From positions 1 through 23,292 of the IMG/VR virus record IMGVR_UViG_3300042520_001283: DNA of 23,292 nucleotides, one strand, 5' to 3'. Under the pieces are notes generated by a model, which searched no databases, was not told the origin of the DNA, and worked only from the letters and a program-made list of their open reading frames with translations. This DNA comes from a virus. A program made the position numbers and the translations under genes. This document shows, one piece after another, positions 6,888 to 15,012 of this stretch (within the stretch, counting starts at the first letter, position 1; every line of letters starts with the position of its first letter).

Positions 6888-9020
6888 TTAGCAAGGGTTT
6901 TGGGCCAGATATTGTTTCGCCGCATTGCTTGCTGCATTTTCAGCAAGAATGCCAGCTTGGTTTTTTGCATCAATTTGAGATATGCTAGAAAGAAAGCTCG
7001 CTGATGCTGTTGCTGAAATAGATTTACTTGGATTAGCAGTGCATGGAAGACTAACCGTTCTATACTCTTTAGCCCACCAAGATTTCTGAGATGTGTCAGC
7101 TTGCTCGTATGGGCTTGGCAGGAGATCAACGGTGAGACTGGTTCCATCCTGAGAAATAACACACGATTTGACTTCTGGAGAATTAGGAACACCCGTGCTG
7201 CGCTCGCTCCAAGGATCAAGGAATACCCTCAATGACTCAACGCCAAATTCACCGCACCACTCGATAAGCATGGAGAATGCCTTATCAATGTCGTTGGTCA
7301 GTTTTGATTCACAGGTAATATACGATGCCCTTCTGGTGGTGCTTTCAGTCACTAATCTGCGATATTGTGTATTCAGAAATCCAAGGCTCTCTATCTCGTC
7401 AGAAAAGTCTGTATTGACCCACTGATAATCGTCAGTAACTGCCAATATTTTTGTTTCAAGAATACTTTGATATGTCCCCTTCGATCCTCGATACGAAGCC
7501 TTGACATCCACAGTTCCACCAATTTCGCAAGCCTCAATTTCACCATACTGGAATTGCTTGAAATCAAGTCCATCTCCTAAAAGCCCAGTTTCCATCTGGC
7601 AGTAAATTCGATTGACTTTTTCAATGATTCCCCCATCTGGATCTATGTCAAAATAGGTATCAGCTCTGCGCTCAGTGAATGCCTCCCAGAGATGATTGTA
7701 TGAGCCATCATTTGTTGCTGAGTAGTCAACGGAAAAATGGAAGCAACGAGGCGCACCATCAATCACTCCAGAAATCCATTCAACGGGGCGAGTGCCAGTC
7801 CAAACGCCACACCATGCAGGAATCTTCTGTGTCCCCCACTCTGCCGCTGGAGCATAGTCAAGAACCATTGTAGCAGAGTTACAAGGCTCAAGATATGGCA
7901 CGGAATAGAGAAGGTAATTCTCAAATGTCATCGCGCAAATCTTAGACGTATCTCCAGCCATGTATGCCTTTACGCGAGCCATCTCAACGTCACGATAAAG
8001 TGACTCCGATGTAACATAGACTGACGCCGCAATGTCAGCAGATATTAGTCCGCCTTGGGAATACCACCAGATTTGTCCAGCTTGGAACGAAATAGATTTG
8101 CCAGCAACGCATCCGATAGTTGGATACAATGTGGTTTGAAAGTTAGCTGTGCTTGCCCACTGCGTTCTGTCGTAGATTCCGCTTGCTAGTGAGTATGTCG
8201 CACGGTCAGTGAATACAACCAGCTTTGTGTCGTTATCCTGACCAATGTAATTCGTCATTCCAGTGACAACGCGAGCAAACGCAAAGTCACCACGTCCAGT
8301 TCCAGTCAGCCTTTCAGTAAATGATGTCGGGTCGCCAAGGTCAGATGCCAGCACGATATTCTTCGCAGAAACCCAAAGACGATTACCGCTAAATGCCATC
8401 CAGTATCCAGTAGGAATAGAGGTTGTCTGAATACCAGTTTGGTTTGATCCATCCCAGTATGCAGGAGCAGAAATGCCATCTTGAATTACAATGATTCGAT
8501 GCGATGGAGTTACCGTTACATCGCCACCAGTTGAAACCTGTGCGGTCTGGGTTGCTAGAGTAAAAACAAACTGATCTACGCTTGGATCAAGCTGGATATT
8601 TTTGAGTCGAAAATCTTCCCAGCTTTTAGGTTGAGTCAATGGGAATGGAGAGTAATAAACGCTGCCATTTACAGCAAAAACGACATAAGGAATTTCATCA
8701 GCAACAACACTAGTTCCATCTGGATTGAAAATCTGTGCTGGAACAACTTTTGTTACTCCATTTTGGACTATCGACTCGGATGCGTTAGATTGCTTGTTTG
8801 AAGAAAACAAAATGCCGCCTTGAAAGTTGCCGGGAGGCAGAGAAAGCCTCATAGAGTATCCCGGCCTAGTCTGGACTACTCCACCGCGAACAGAGCAGTT
8901 TACGGCCCATTTGATTTGATTATCAGGCAATGCCCAAGGATTGCGAACTGAGTTCACGCCTAGAAGCCAGCCAGACGAAGCCTTGACTTCTCTTCCTGAA
9001 GTAATCTGTGCGCTTTTCAT
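6888..9020 (-). CDS. Probable tail nozzle / tubular protein B-like (710 aa)
   Basis: The N terminus contains GVNSVRNPWALPDNQIKWAV and, after a few residues, GGVVQTRPG (about 46-54). This pattern (named Pro, then 'Leu-Pro-Asp', then Asn, then Arg-Pro-Gly) is typical of phage tail nozzle or stabilisation proteins. NRLWVSAKNIVLASDLGDPTSF (about 213-234) resembles a beta-propeller blade motif seen in the same proteins. The last 50 residues are Ala/Ser-rich and helical. The ATG at 9020 overlaps the adaptor stop (TAATG); I chose it over an ATG 14 codons earlier because the earlier one lies inside the adaptor gene. Adaptor followed by nozzle is the usual order in short-tailed phages (compare T7 gp11-gp12). 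The assignment is by pattern and order, not by alignment, so the exact family is uncertain. Confidence 0.7.
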   Translation of the reverse strand: MKSAQITSGREVKASSGWLLGVNSVRNPWALPDNQIKWAVNCSVRGGVVQTRPGYSMRLSLPPGNFQGGILFSSNKQSNASESIVQNGVTKVVPAQIFNPDGTSVVADEIPYVVFAVNGSVYYSPFPLTQPKSWEDFRLKNIQLDPSVDQFVFTLATQTAQVSTGGDVTVTPSHRIIVIQDGISAPAYWDGSNQTGIQTTSIPTGYWMAFSGNRLWVSAKNIVLASDLGDPTSFTERLTGTGRGDFAFARVVTGMTNYIGQDNDTKLVVFTDRATYSLASGIYDRTQWASTANFQTTLYPTIGCVAGKSISFQAGQIWWYSQGGLISADIAASVYVTSESLYRDVEMARVKAYMAGDTSKICAMTFENYLLYSVPYLEPCNSATMVLDYAPAAEWGTQKIPAWCGVWTGTRPVEWISGVIDGAPRCFHFSVDYSATNDGSYNHLWEAFTERRADTYFDIDPDGGIIEKVNRIYCQMETGLLGDGLDFKQFQYGEIEACEIGGTVDVKASYRGSKGTYQSILETKILAVTDDYQWVNTDFSDEIESLGFLNTQYRRLVTESTTRRASYITCESKLTNDIDKAFSMLIEWCGEFGVESLRVFLDPWSERSTGVPNSPEVKSCVISQDGTSLTVDLLPSPYEQADTSQKSWWAKEYRTVSLPCTANPSKSISATASASFLSSISQIDAKNQAGILAENAASNAAKQYLAQNPC

Positions 9021-12000
9021 TAGAACATTACTGGGTCTGCACCATCTCCCTCTGCGTAGCAAACGGAATTTATCTGCGGAACAACCATGGCGTGTCCATC
9101 AATACTCTCTTGCTGATTCTTTAGATAAGCAAAAGCAATCTGCCAGTATCGAGCCGATTGATCTGCGAAATCTTTATCTTCCAAATCGCAAGCGTGAACA
9201 GCAGTAACAATTGCTCGCTCTTGCTCAAGTGGGATGAAGTCATAGACGCTGGTGATGCTTGGAGTCTGGATACGATAAGAAATCCTAGCCCAAGCACAAG
9301 GTTTGCCAATGCGAATCCTGCGATACTGAGGATTTACTTCAGAAGGATGATACTGACCAATTAAGGTCATGTCATTGCTGCGGCCATAGTCGTAAGCGTA
9401 AAGCGAAACGTAACCCTCAGTGATAGGCTTATCTACTTGATAAACAGACTTGACGAATGTTGGTGGAGTTACGGAGTCAATAATGAATGTAGATTCATTG
9501 GTATTGCCGCTAGTCGTGTAAGAAATACGACCAACTACCGAAGTCTCATTCCTTGCGTTATTAACAGTATTGTATAGCTCAAACGAATCATTATCTATCC
9601 TGCGAGCATAGTATGTCGTTCCAGCAGTCAAGCCAGTTGGAAGAACATCTCCCTCTTTAGCGCGAGGAACAACAGCATCTCCAGTGTTGAACTGAGCTTG
9701 ATACGCATCAATGCTAGTAGATGGCAGAACATTAAATTGACGAATAATATCAACGCTGAGTTGCCCAATGCCGGGGGTGGTTAGGCTCTGTAGTGTTGAG
9801 CCAAGATATACCTTGAACGAATTTCCAGATAACTTGATCGTATAATTGGTTCCAGCAAGAAGTGGAGATGGAAGTGTATTTGTAGTAGAGAATCTAACGA
9901 CTTCATCCTCGTTCAAATACTGAATGCCACTAGGAGTGATTAAGTCTCCAAATGGAAGTGACTGGAATGCTTTTCTAAGAGCATAGTAAGACTGACCAGA
10001 ACCAAAAGATGTAATAGTAATAAGTCCAGTAGAACCACCAGATATAGCATTTGCCTGAGAATTATAAACTCTTCCGGTCTCATCATTTATTTTATTTAGA
10101 TAAAACGGAGTAACGCCATTATCAATAGATGGATTTGTATTTGGAAGGAGGTAATCAGTTCCAAAGTAAATCCTTTGTCCAGTAGAAAGATTATTAAATT
10201 CGCCTTCCCAATTATTATTGAACGTGACGCTAAATGAACGCGAAAGAGAAACAAAGAGAGACCCAGTTCCAGAGGATGTTATATTTACATCACTAAAATC
10301 ACTATTCTTAACAGTAAAATTACCAGTAGATGTATTTAGTGGCGTTTCTGCTCTATACGCAGTTCCAGAAACAAGCGGAGACGGAAGGCTTCCTGTTGAT
10401 GTGAAACTAATAAAAACACCAGTTGAGGGGGTTATTATAACAATAGGAGTAGATGTATATCCACTGCCAGATGTTATTGCTTTAACTAGAGTAACATTTC
10501 CAGATGTTATAGTTATTCCTGCATTTGATGCAGTTCCATTTGGAGATCCAGTAGCTGCAAATGTAAATGTAAGTGCAGCGGGATTTGCAATATAAGACTT
10601 AGGACTTGATCCAAGAACAGGAGACGCAGATGTTGTTGTTATTGAAAATTTAAATGTTGTTGCATCAAACACATCAACAACAAATGGAATATTTGCATAT
10701 TGAGATGGAGAAACATCGCTAAATCTAATAACATCTCCAGTTGAGTAATTGTGGTTTGTTGATGTTACAACTGTTACAATATCAGAATCAACGCCTCTAG
10801 TCATTGAAGATATTGTTTTATTTATTATTGGAACAGATGTTATTGTTTTTTGACCATTTAAATATGTTGATAGCGGCCCAGTAACATTTGTTATTTCAAT
10901 AATCTGCCCAACATCAAATCCATGAGGAGTAGTTGATGTTACTGTGGCAACCTGAGAAGAAACTGCTATGCTACTAGCATTTAGTGTTGTGCTATTAACT
11001 TCAGCAACTGCTGTTGCTCCAGACCCGCCTCCCCCAGTAATCTTAACTTGTGGAGAAGTTGTATATCCATATCCTCCAGATATTTTATTAAAATGAGAAA
11101 CAAAAGATTTTGTTATGGTTGCAACAGCGGTGGCTTGTGATCCAGATATTTTTTGAGCTGTTATATCTGTGCCACCAGCAGGGCTTCCAAGAAGCGAGGA
11201 TACGGAATATGTAAATGTTTTTGCTCCAGCATCTACAGCAATAATTGTTTTTGTTCCATTGAATCCGCTTGGAGACGCCCCGTCTACTATTACAGTATCT
11301 CCAGCAATGTATCCATGCGTTTCATTGGTTGTTGCTGTCGCAATTGTTCCTATATATGCAGTAGAAATTATTGTTCCAGTTGCTGGACTTACTGTTATTG
11401 TTGAAAGAGTTGTATATGTAAATGTATCATTATCTATTTTGTTTATAGTAAATGTTCCATTGTAATAAGATGGACTTGCTCCGCTTATTGTAACAACTTG
11501 ATTGTCTGCATATCCATGATTATTAATAATGCAAGTTGCAGTAGTTCCAGAACCAGTAAGGTTTCCAGCAGAAATTGTTTCATTTGCTCCAACCTTTGTT
11601 ATTGATGATACAGTCAGCAACTGCTGAACTGGCTGATCTATTGTTACCGTTGGAGCCTCGGTATATCCAAATCCGGGATCAGTTATTACAATATTAAGAA
11701 GCTTATTATTTATAGTATCTCTTATTGAGTATCCAGATGCTGTTTTTTGCTGACCATACAATGGGCTTTCTTCTGGAAGTATTGGTGGACTTGAGAATGT
11801 GACATTTGGATCTGTAACATATCCACTGCCTTGAGAAATAACACGGACAGATGTTACCGACCCAACCGTTACGGCTTGGAAATTAGCTCCAGTTCCAGAT
11901 GGAGTATCAATATTCAATCCACTTGCGCTTATTTGCTGGCTTGTTCCTGTTATAGATGTTGCAGGGATTAGCTTTACAATAGAATTTGTTCCGCTACCAG

Positions 12001-13303
12001 AATCTTTAAGAACAATAGGATTAACAAGGCTAGTTGGAGTAGATGCAACAGCGTCAGCCTTGTTTTCGTGCAAAGAAACCGTAAATGGATCAATGATATT
12101 TACGAAGTAGTTCTGGTTTGCAATGAGTGGCTTTGGCAGGGTTCCGCTGGCAGTAAATGCCTGAACCTGATCTCCATTATTGTAGTAATGACGAACAGAA
12201 AATGTTAGGGTTGTCTGAGGGTCAATCTGTTTGCGAATATCTACTTCTAGCGTTCCGGGTGCAGGAGGCACAGGCCCAGTAGTTCCAGTAGTGTAAACTG
12301 GATTGATATTCTTTTTCGCATCATTCTCGCTCTCAAATACAGTCAGATGCGTTGCATCTTCAGCATTCGCATAGTAAATCGTTTCAGAATTAAGCGGAGA
12401 AGGCAAGGACTGTCCTGCTGGGAATGTAATTTGATTCGCCTCATCAAGCGTAAATGCAGGAGCAGAAGCCAATTCAAGGGCGGTTACAACTTGCGCTTCA
12501 CGGCTATCCTTAAACTCCAAATTCCCGGCACCAACGATGCTTTGCAGGTTGATCGGATACTGCAATGCCTCCGCATTCAGAGGATCGTTGAAAAGTTGAA
12601 CGGTGTAAGCATCAATTACTCCGATGTAGTATGTCTGACCATTCTCAAGAGCAACGGGGATCGTTCCAGTTATCGCAGTAACGCTCATTCCTTGACCAGA
12701 GGATAGGCCATGCTCAGTTGAAGACTCAAACAGGTTGATTGGAGTGATTGCAACGCTACGAGTCCTTACAGTCGCACCATCTGGAGTAATCGTTCCATAA
12801 GCAAAATCACTCTGTGAGTGAATTGGAACAAGCAAACCATCAACTCCAGTTCCGTTAGCAAGCTGGGAACGAATCGTTCTGTTGTTTTGATCCTTTCCAA
12901 GAACACGGATTGTCTTGCCAACATCATTCTCTAGTTCAGCTACAGCTACAAGTTGGGAAGGCTGAATGATGTCCATCAGCGTTGCAACATATCCTCGATC
13001 ATCCCACGCCCACTCAACGGAATTAAACATTCCGCCTTTATTTACATGATATTGAAATAGACGATTGCGGAAATATGTTGGAGAACCATCAATATTAACA
13101 GCAAGCGGCACATCAATTCCGCGAGGAAGAGTAACCGTGCATTTGTCCCAACCCGTGCAGACATCGACATCAGCAACTGAATGAGTCCAATGTCCAGACT
13201 CCATTAGAGTTGCTACTGCCTGCTGAATCTTGCGAAAGATTTTACTTTCGTCAGTTGTTCCTAAGATTTCAGCGCATTCTTCAAAGATTTGAGAGACAAA
13301 CAT
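9020..13303 (-). CDS. Adaptor-like protein with giant repeat-module insertion (1427 aa)
   Basis: The ends look like one split domain: residues 1-130 are a helical then beta region (FEECAEILG, IFRKIQQAVATLMESGHWTH), and 1295-1427 contain YRRIRIGKPCAWARISYR and a helical end (QERAIVTAVHACDLEDKDF). This recalls adaptor or tubular protein A-like proteins, usually only a few hundred residues. Between them lie about 1150 residues of beta-rich repeats of three kinds. LPSPL-x-xGTxYY units occur near 214, 299, 388, 972, 1143 and 1220. GxGYTxxPxVxI units occur near 492, 544, 744 and 946. HGYxxGDxVxIxGASPxxYNGT units occur near 596, 663, 794 and 851. The stop overlaps the nozzle start. The modules probably decorate the neck or bind carbohydrate, which is inference. 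The frame is uninterrupted. A tail-fibre-like role for the whole protein is the main alternative. Confidence 0.75.
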   Translation of the reverse strand: MFVSQIFEECAEILGTTDESKIFRKIQQAVATLMESGHWTHSVADVDVCTGWDKCTVTLPRGIDVPLAVNIDGSPTYFRNRLFQYHVNKGGMFNSVEWAWDDRGYVATLMDIIQPSQLVAVAELENDVGKTIRVLGKDQNNRTIRSQLANGTGVDGLLVPIHSQSDFAYGTITPDGATVRTRSVAITPINLFESSTEHGLSSGQGMSVTAITGTIPVALENGQTYYIGVIDAYTVQLFNDPLNAEALQYPINLQSIVGAGNLEFKDSREAQVVTALELASAPAFTLDEANQITFPAGQSLPSPLNSETIYYANAEDATHLTVFESENDAKKNINPVYTTGTTGPVPPAPGTLEVDIRKQIDPQTTLTFSVRHYYNNGDQVQAFTASGTLPKPLIANQNYFVNIIDPFTVSLHENKADAVASTPTSLVNPIVLKDSGSGTNSIVKLIPATSITGTSQQISASGLNIDTPSGTGANFQAVTVGSVTSVRVISQGSGYVTDPNVTFSSPPILPEESPLYGQQKTASGYSIRDTINNKLLNIVITDPGFGYTEAPTVTIDQPVQQLLTVSSITKVGANETISAGNLTGSGTTATCIINNHGYADNQVVTISGASPSYYNGTFTINKIDNDTFTYTTLSTITVSPATGTIISTAYIGTIATATTNETHGYIAGDTVIVDGASPSGFNGTKTIIAVDAGAKTFTYSVSSLLGSPAGGTDITAQKISGSQATAVATITKSFVSHFNKISGGYGYTTSPQVKITGGGGSGATAVAEVNSTTLNASSIAVSSQVATVTSTTPHGFDVGQIIEITNVTGPLSTYLNGQKTITSVPIINKTISSMTRGVDSDIVTVVTSTNHNYSTGDVIRFSDVSPSQYANIPFVVDVFDATTFKFSITTTSASPVLGSSPKSYIANPAALTFTFAATGSPNGTASNAGITITSGNVTLVKAITSGSGYTSTPIVIITPSTGVFISFTSTGSLPSPLVSGTAYRAETPLNTSTGNFTVKNSDFSDVNITSSGTGSLFVSLSRSFSVTFNNNWEGEFNNLSTGQRIYFGTDYLLPNTNPSIDNGVTPFYLNKINDETGRVYNSQANAISGGSTGLITITSFGSGQSYYALRKAFQSLPFGDLITPSGIQYLNEDEVVRFSTTNTLPSPLLAGTNYTIKLSGNSFKVYLGSTLQSLTTPGIGQLSVDIIRQFNVLPSTSIDAYQAQFNTGDAVVPRAKEGDVLPTGLTAGTTYYARRIDNDSFELYNTVNNARNETSVVGRISYTTSGNTNESTFIIDSVTPPTFVKSVYQVDKPITEGYVSLYAYDYGRSNDMTLIGQYHPSEVNPQYRRIRIGKPCAWARISYRIQTPSITSVYDFIPLEQERAIVTAVHACDLEDKDFADQSARYWQIAFAYLKNQQESIDGHAMVVPQINSVCYAEGDGADPVMF

Positions 13304-13312
13304 GGAGCGAAA

Positions 13313-13642
13313 TTATCGCATCGAACCTTCTTGTGCAATACTTTTTAGAAAATCTTCGTCAGCAGGCATTGGCATTTCTTCAGCCATAGCTTTTTCAGCG
13401 GCAGGAGCAGTTGCACCACCTTGTTTTTGGGCATCAATTTCAGCTTTAAGAGCATCAAGTCCAGAAGCGAGCTGATTGAATAAGGTGTAAAGATTATCAA
13501 ATGCATCAGATGGCATTTGAACCATAACTTTCCCACTATCAGCAGGAGCAGCCATTTCAGGTGTTGGTGCGGCCATTTCCCCCGGCATCGCTTCTGGTGT
13601 TGGAGTTGGAGCCTCAGTTGGAGGCATTGTTTTATCGGCCAT
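13313..13642 (-). CDS. Small Pro/Ala/Met-rich acidic protein (109 aa)
   Basis: I do not recognise the family. The first 35 residues are low-complexity (Pro, Thr, Ala, Met, Glu). A predicted amphipathic helix at about 45-72 (DAFDNLYTLFNQLASGLDAL and on) may oligomerise. The rest is again Ala/Glu/Met/Pro-rich, ending KSIAQEGSMR. It sits between an acidic protein and the adaptor-like gene, so a virion or assembly role is likely but unproven. The leader is AATTTTATG with no Shine-Dalgarno sequence. Composition alone would also fit a small scaffolding or linker protein. Confidence 0.65.
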   Translation of the reverse strand: MADKTMPPTEAPTPTPEAMPGEMAAPTPEMAAPADSGKVMVQMPSDAFDNLYTLFNQLASGLDALKAEIDAQKQGGATAPAAEKAMAEEMPMPADEDFLKSIAQEGSMR

Positions 13643-13646
13643 AAAA

Positions 13647-14051
13647 TTAATATTCGTTTTCTTCTTCGTTTTCTTCGCCTTCAGCTTCTTTCAAGCCTTT
13701 TTCAATAGCGTCCTCATCATCTTCCTTTTCCACTTCATCAGTAGAAGTCATTTCAGAGACTGATTCTGGCTTAATTCCGCAAATCTGAAGTTCAACGCAA
13801 TGCCGTTTTACTTCCTTACCATCACGCATCATGGTTTCTTTTTTTTCCATGACTTTTTTAAAGTGAATCATAGCAGTTCCTTCTTTAGGCAGCTTGCTCA
13901 ATCCTTCAGCGTTATCAAAGTAAAGAGAAGGGTAGTGAATGGATTCAGACTCCTTTACTTCCATTGCAGGCTTAATTTCCATGGATTGAACTTTTTCCCC
14001 AAGGTCAATGAATCCATCAGGAAGATCGGCTTTTTTATTGGTGTATGGCAT
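13647..14051 (-). CDS. Unknown protein with strongly acidic C-terminal tail (134 aa)
   Basis: Residues 1-100 form a compact mixed domain (MPYTNKKADLPDGFIDLGEK at the start, RHCVELQICGIKPESV near the end of the domain), and the last 30 residues are almost all Glu/Asp/Asn with no recognised motif. I do not identify the family; small virion proteins with a beta domain and an acidic tail exist among phages, but I cannot claim a match. It is the first gene of a new block after a 57-base gap that contains a TTGACA. The leader near the ATG has no Shine-Dalgarno sequence (AATCTAACCTTATG). The frame extends cleanly, and the next start follows 4 bases after its stop. Confidence 0.7.
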   Translation of the reverse strand: MPYTNKKADLPDGFIDLGEKVQSMEIKPAMEVKESESIHYPSLYFDNAEGLSKLPKEGTAMIHFKKVMEKKETMMRDGKEVKRHCVELQICGIKPESVSEMTSTDEVEKEDDEDAIEKGLKEAEGEENEEENEY

Positions 14052-14095
14052 AAGGTTAGATTTATAATGTTTTTTACTATTGTGTAAAAAGAAAT

Positions 14096-14101
14096 TGTCA
14101 A
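14096..14101 (-). promoter_or_regulatory. TTGACA box in the leader of the acidic-tail gene (possible -35)
   Basis: The 57-base gap between the anchorless beta-helix gene and the acidic-tail gene holds TTGACA, 50 bases before the ATG. It is followed by A/T-rich sequence but no convincing -10 box at 17 bases. Two similar boxes precede the collagen-like fibres, which raises its interest; on its own it is weak. Confidence 0.3.
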
Positions 14102-14108
14102 GAAAAGA

Positions 14109-14969
14109 TTATTTGACCTGCCAGTCTCTAATTACAATATTGTTTGGCTTATTTCCTTTAACAATATTGTTTGATGCAAGATCGTTTGGGTTTTCACTTG
14201 ATCCAAATGGTTTGCTGGTATCTCTTGTTTTAAATTTATTTCCAGCCATGTAAAAATATTTGATAAATTTTGACCTCGATCCAAGCCAAATAGCAGGATG
14301 AAGAATCTGATTCAATCTATCGGAAATAGCATTACTGTATTTGAATGTATTATTCAGAATCTTATTAAAACTAGGAGTCTGATGCCTGATTGTTCCTCCT
14401 TCTCCTAAATTCCTATAAAGATAGATTCCACCAAAATCAAGATATTCAAAAGTATTGTTTTGAATTGTATTGTATGCTGAACCATCAACAGCAATAGCTT
14501 CTCTTTTAGTTTTAGTTTTAAAGGTATTATTCTGAATTATATTGTATGCAGACTCGCAATCTAAATATACCGCAACAGATTCTGCCGATCCTGTTATCTC
14601 GCTATTTTGAAGAGTGATTCTTGTGCATCCCGGAGCAACATAAAATGGAGTTCTTTTATTTGCTTTGATCTTGATATTATCAAAAATAATATTTTTTGGA
14701 GCTACGGATTGAGCATGGTCTGTATGGTTTTTGTTCTTAGATGATTTTTTAACTAATTCAGCTTCTCCATTTGAACCTAATCCAATTATTCTTACAGAAC
14801 CATTAACAACAAAATTTTTGATTGTAATATTTTCTGGAACAAACCAGTTGTCTCCTTGCTGAATAGATTTTACCAACAAGCAATCGTTGCCTTCCAATAC
14901 TTTTCCATTACCATCTATTACTTGATTGTTAGCACTGCTACCTTCAATGATAAATGTAATATTACTCAT
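14109..14969 (-). CDS. Right-handed beta-helix protein without visible virion anchor (286 aa)
   Basis: The middle shows parallel beta-helix repeats: YNIIQNNTFKTK (near 141), YNTIQNNTFEYLDFGGIYLY (near 165) and FNKILNNTFKYS (near 201), as in NosD or pectate-lyase-like folds, and earlier coils such as ITIKNFVVNG and NIIFDNIKIKA. Such helices in phages usually form tailspikes or glycan-cleaving tail proteins. Unlike the next gene upstream, its N terminus lacks the TTARTLENRF and DFGAVGNG segments that commonly link spikes to the virion, and no C-terminal globular domain is evident. It may be a trimmed second spike, a spike-associated enzyme, or a protein that docks on the upstream spike. Catalytic residues cannot be assigned by eye. 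Two tiny frames precede its start in the 43-base gap. Confidence 0.75.
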   Translation of the reverse strand: MSNITFIIEGSSANNQVIDGNGKVLEGNDCLLVKSIQQGDNWFVPENITIKNFVVNGSVRIIGLGSNGEAELVKKSSKNKNHTDHAQSVAPKNIIFDNIKIKANKRTPFYVAPGCTRITLQNSEITGSAESVAVYLDCESAYNIIQNNTFKTKTKREAIAVDGSAYNTIQNNTFEYLDFGGIYLYRNLGEGGTIRHQTPSFNKILNNTFKYSNAISDRLNQILHPAIWLGSRSKFIKYFYMAGNKFKTRDTSKPFGSSENPNDLASNNIVKGNKPNNIVIRDWQVK

Positions 14970-15012
14970 TATCCGTCAATTTTTGTAATCATAAACTGAC
15001 TTTCATTTAAAT

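Noticed and set aside
6888-7219. Upstream extension of the 84-residue Cys protein to an earlier start
   Set aside because: This stretch overlaps the nozzle candidate by more than 300 bases in another frame; the start at 6886 gives the usual tight junction.
9021-9062. Earlier start for the nozzle candidate, 14 codons longer
   Set aside because: The extra codons lie in the adaptor gene's end; the ATG at 9020 overlaps its stop as TAATG, the common arrangement here.
10218-10595. Plus-strand frame of 125 codons
   Set aside because: It lies wholly opposite the adaptor-like gene, whose Thr/Ser/Val-rich repeats are clearly coding; the product has no recognisable feature.
14052-14108. Terminator hairpin in the larger gaps (also 16717-16749, 18496-18539 and 23223-23253)
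   Set aside because: I looked for a stem followed by a T run on the minus strand and saw only A/T-rich sequence with no convincing stem.
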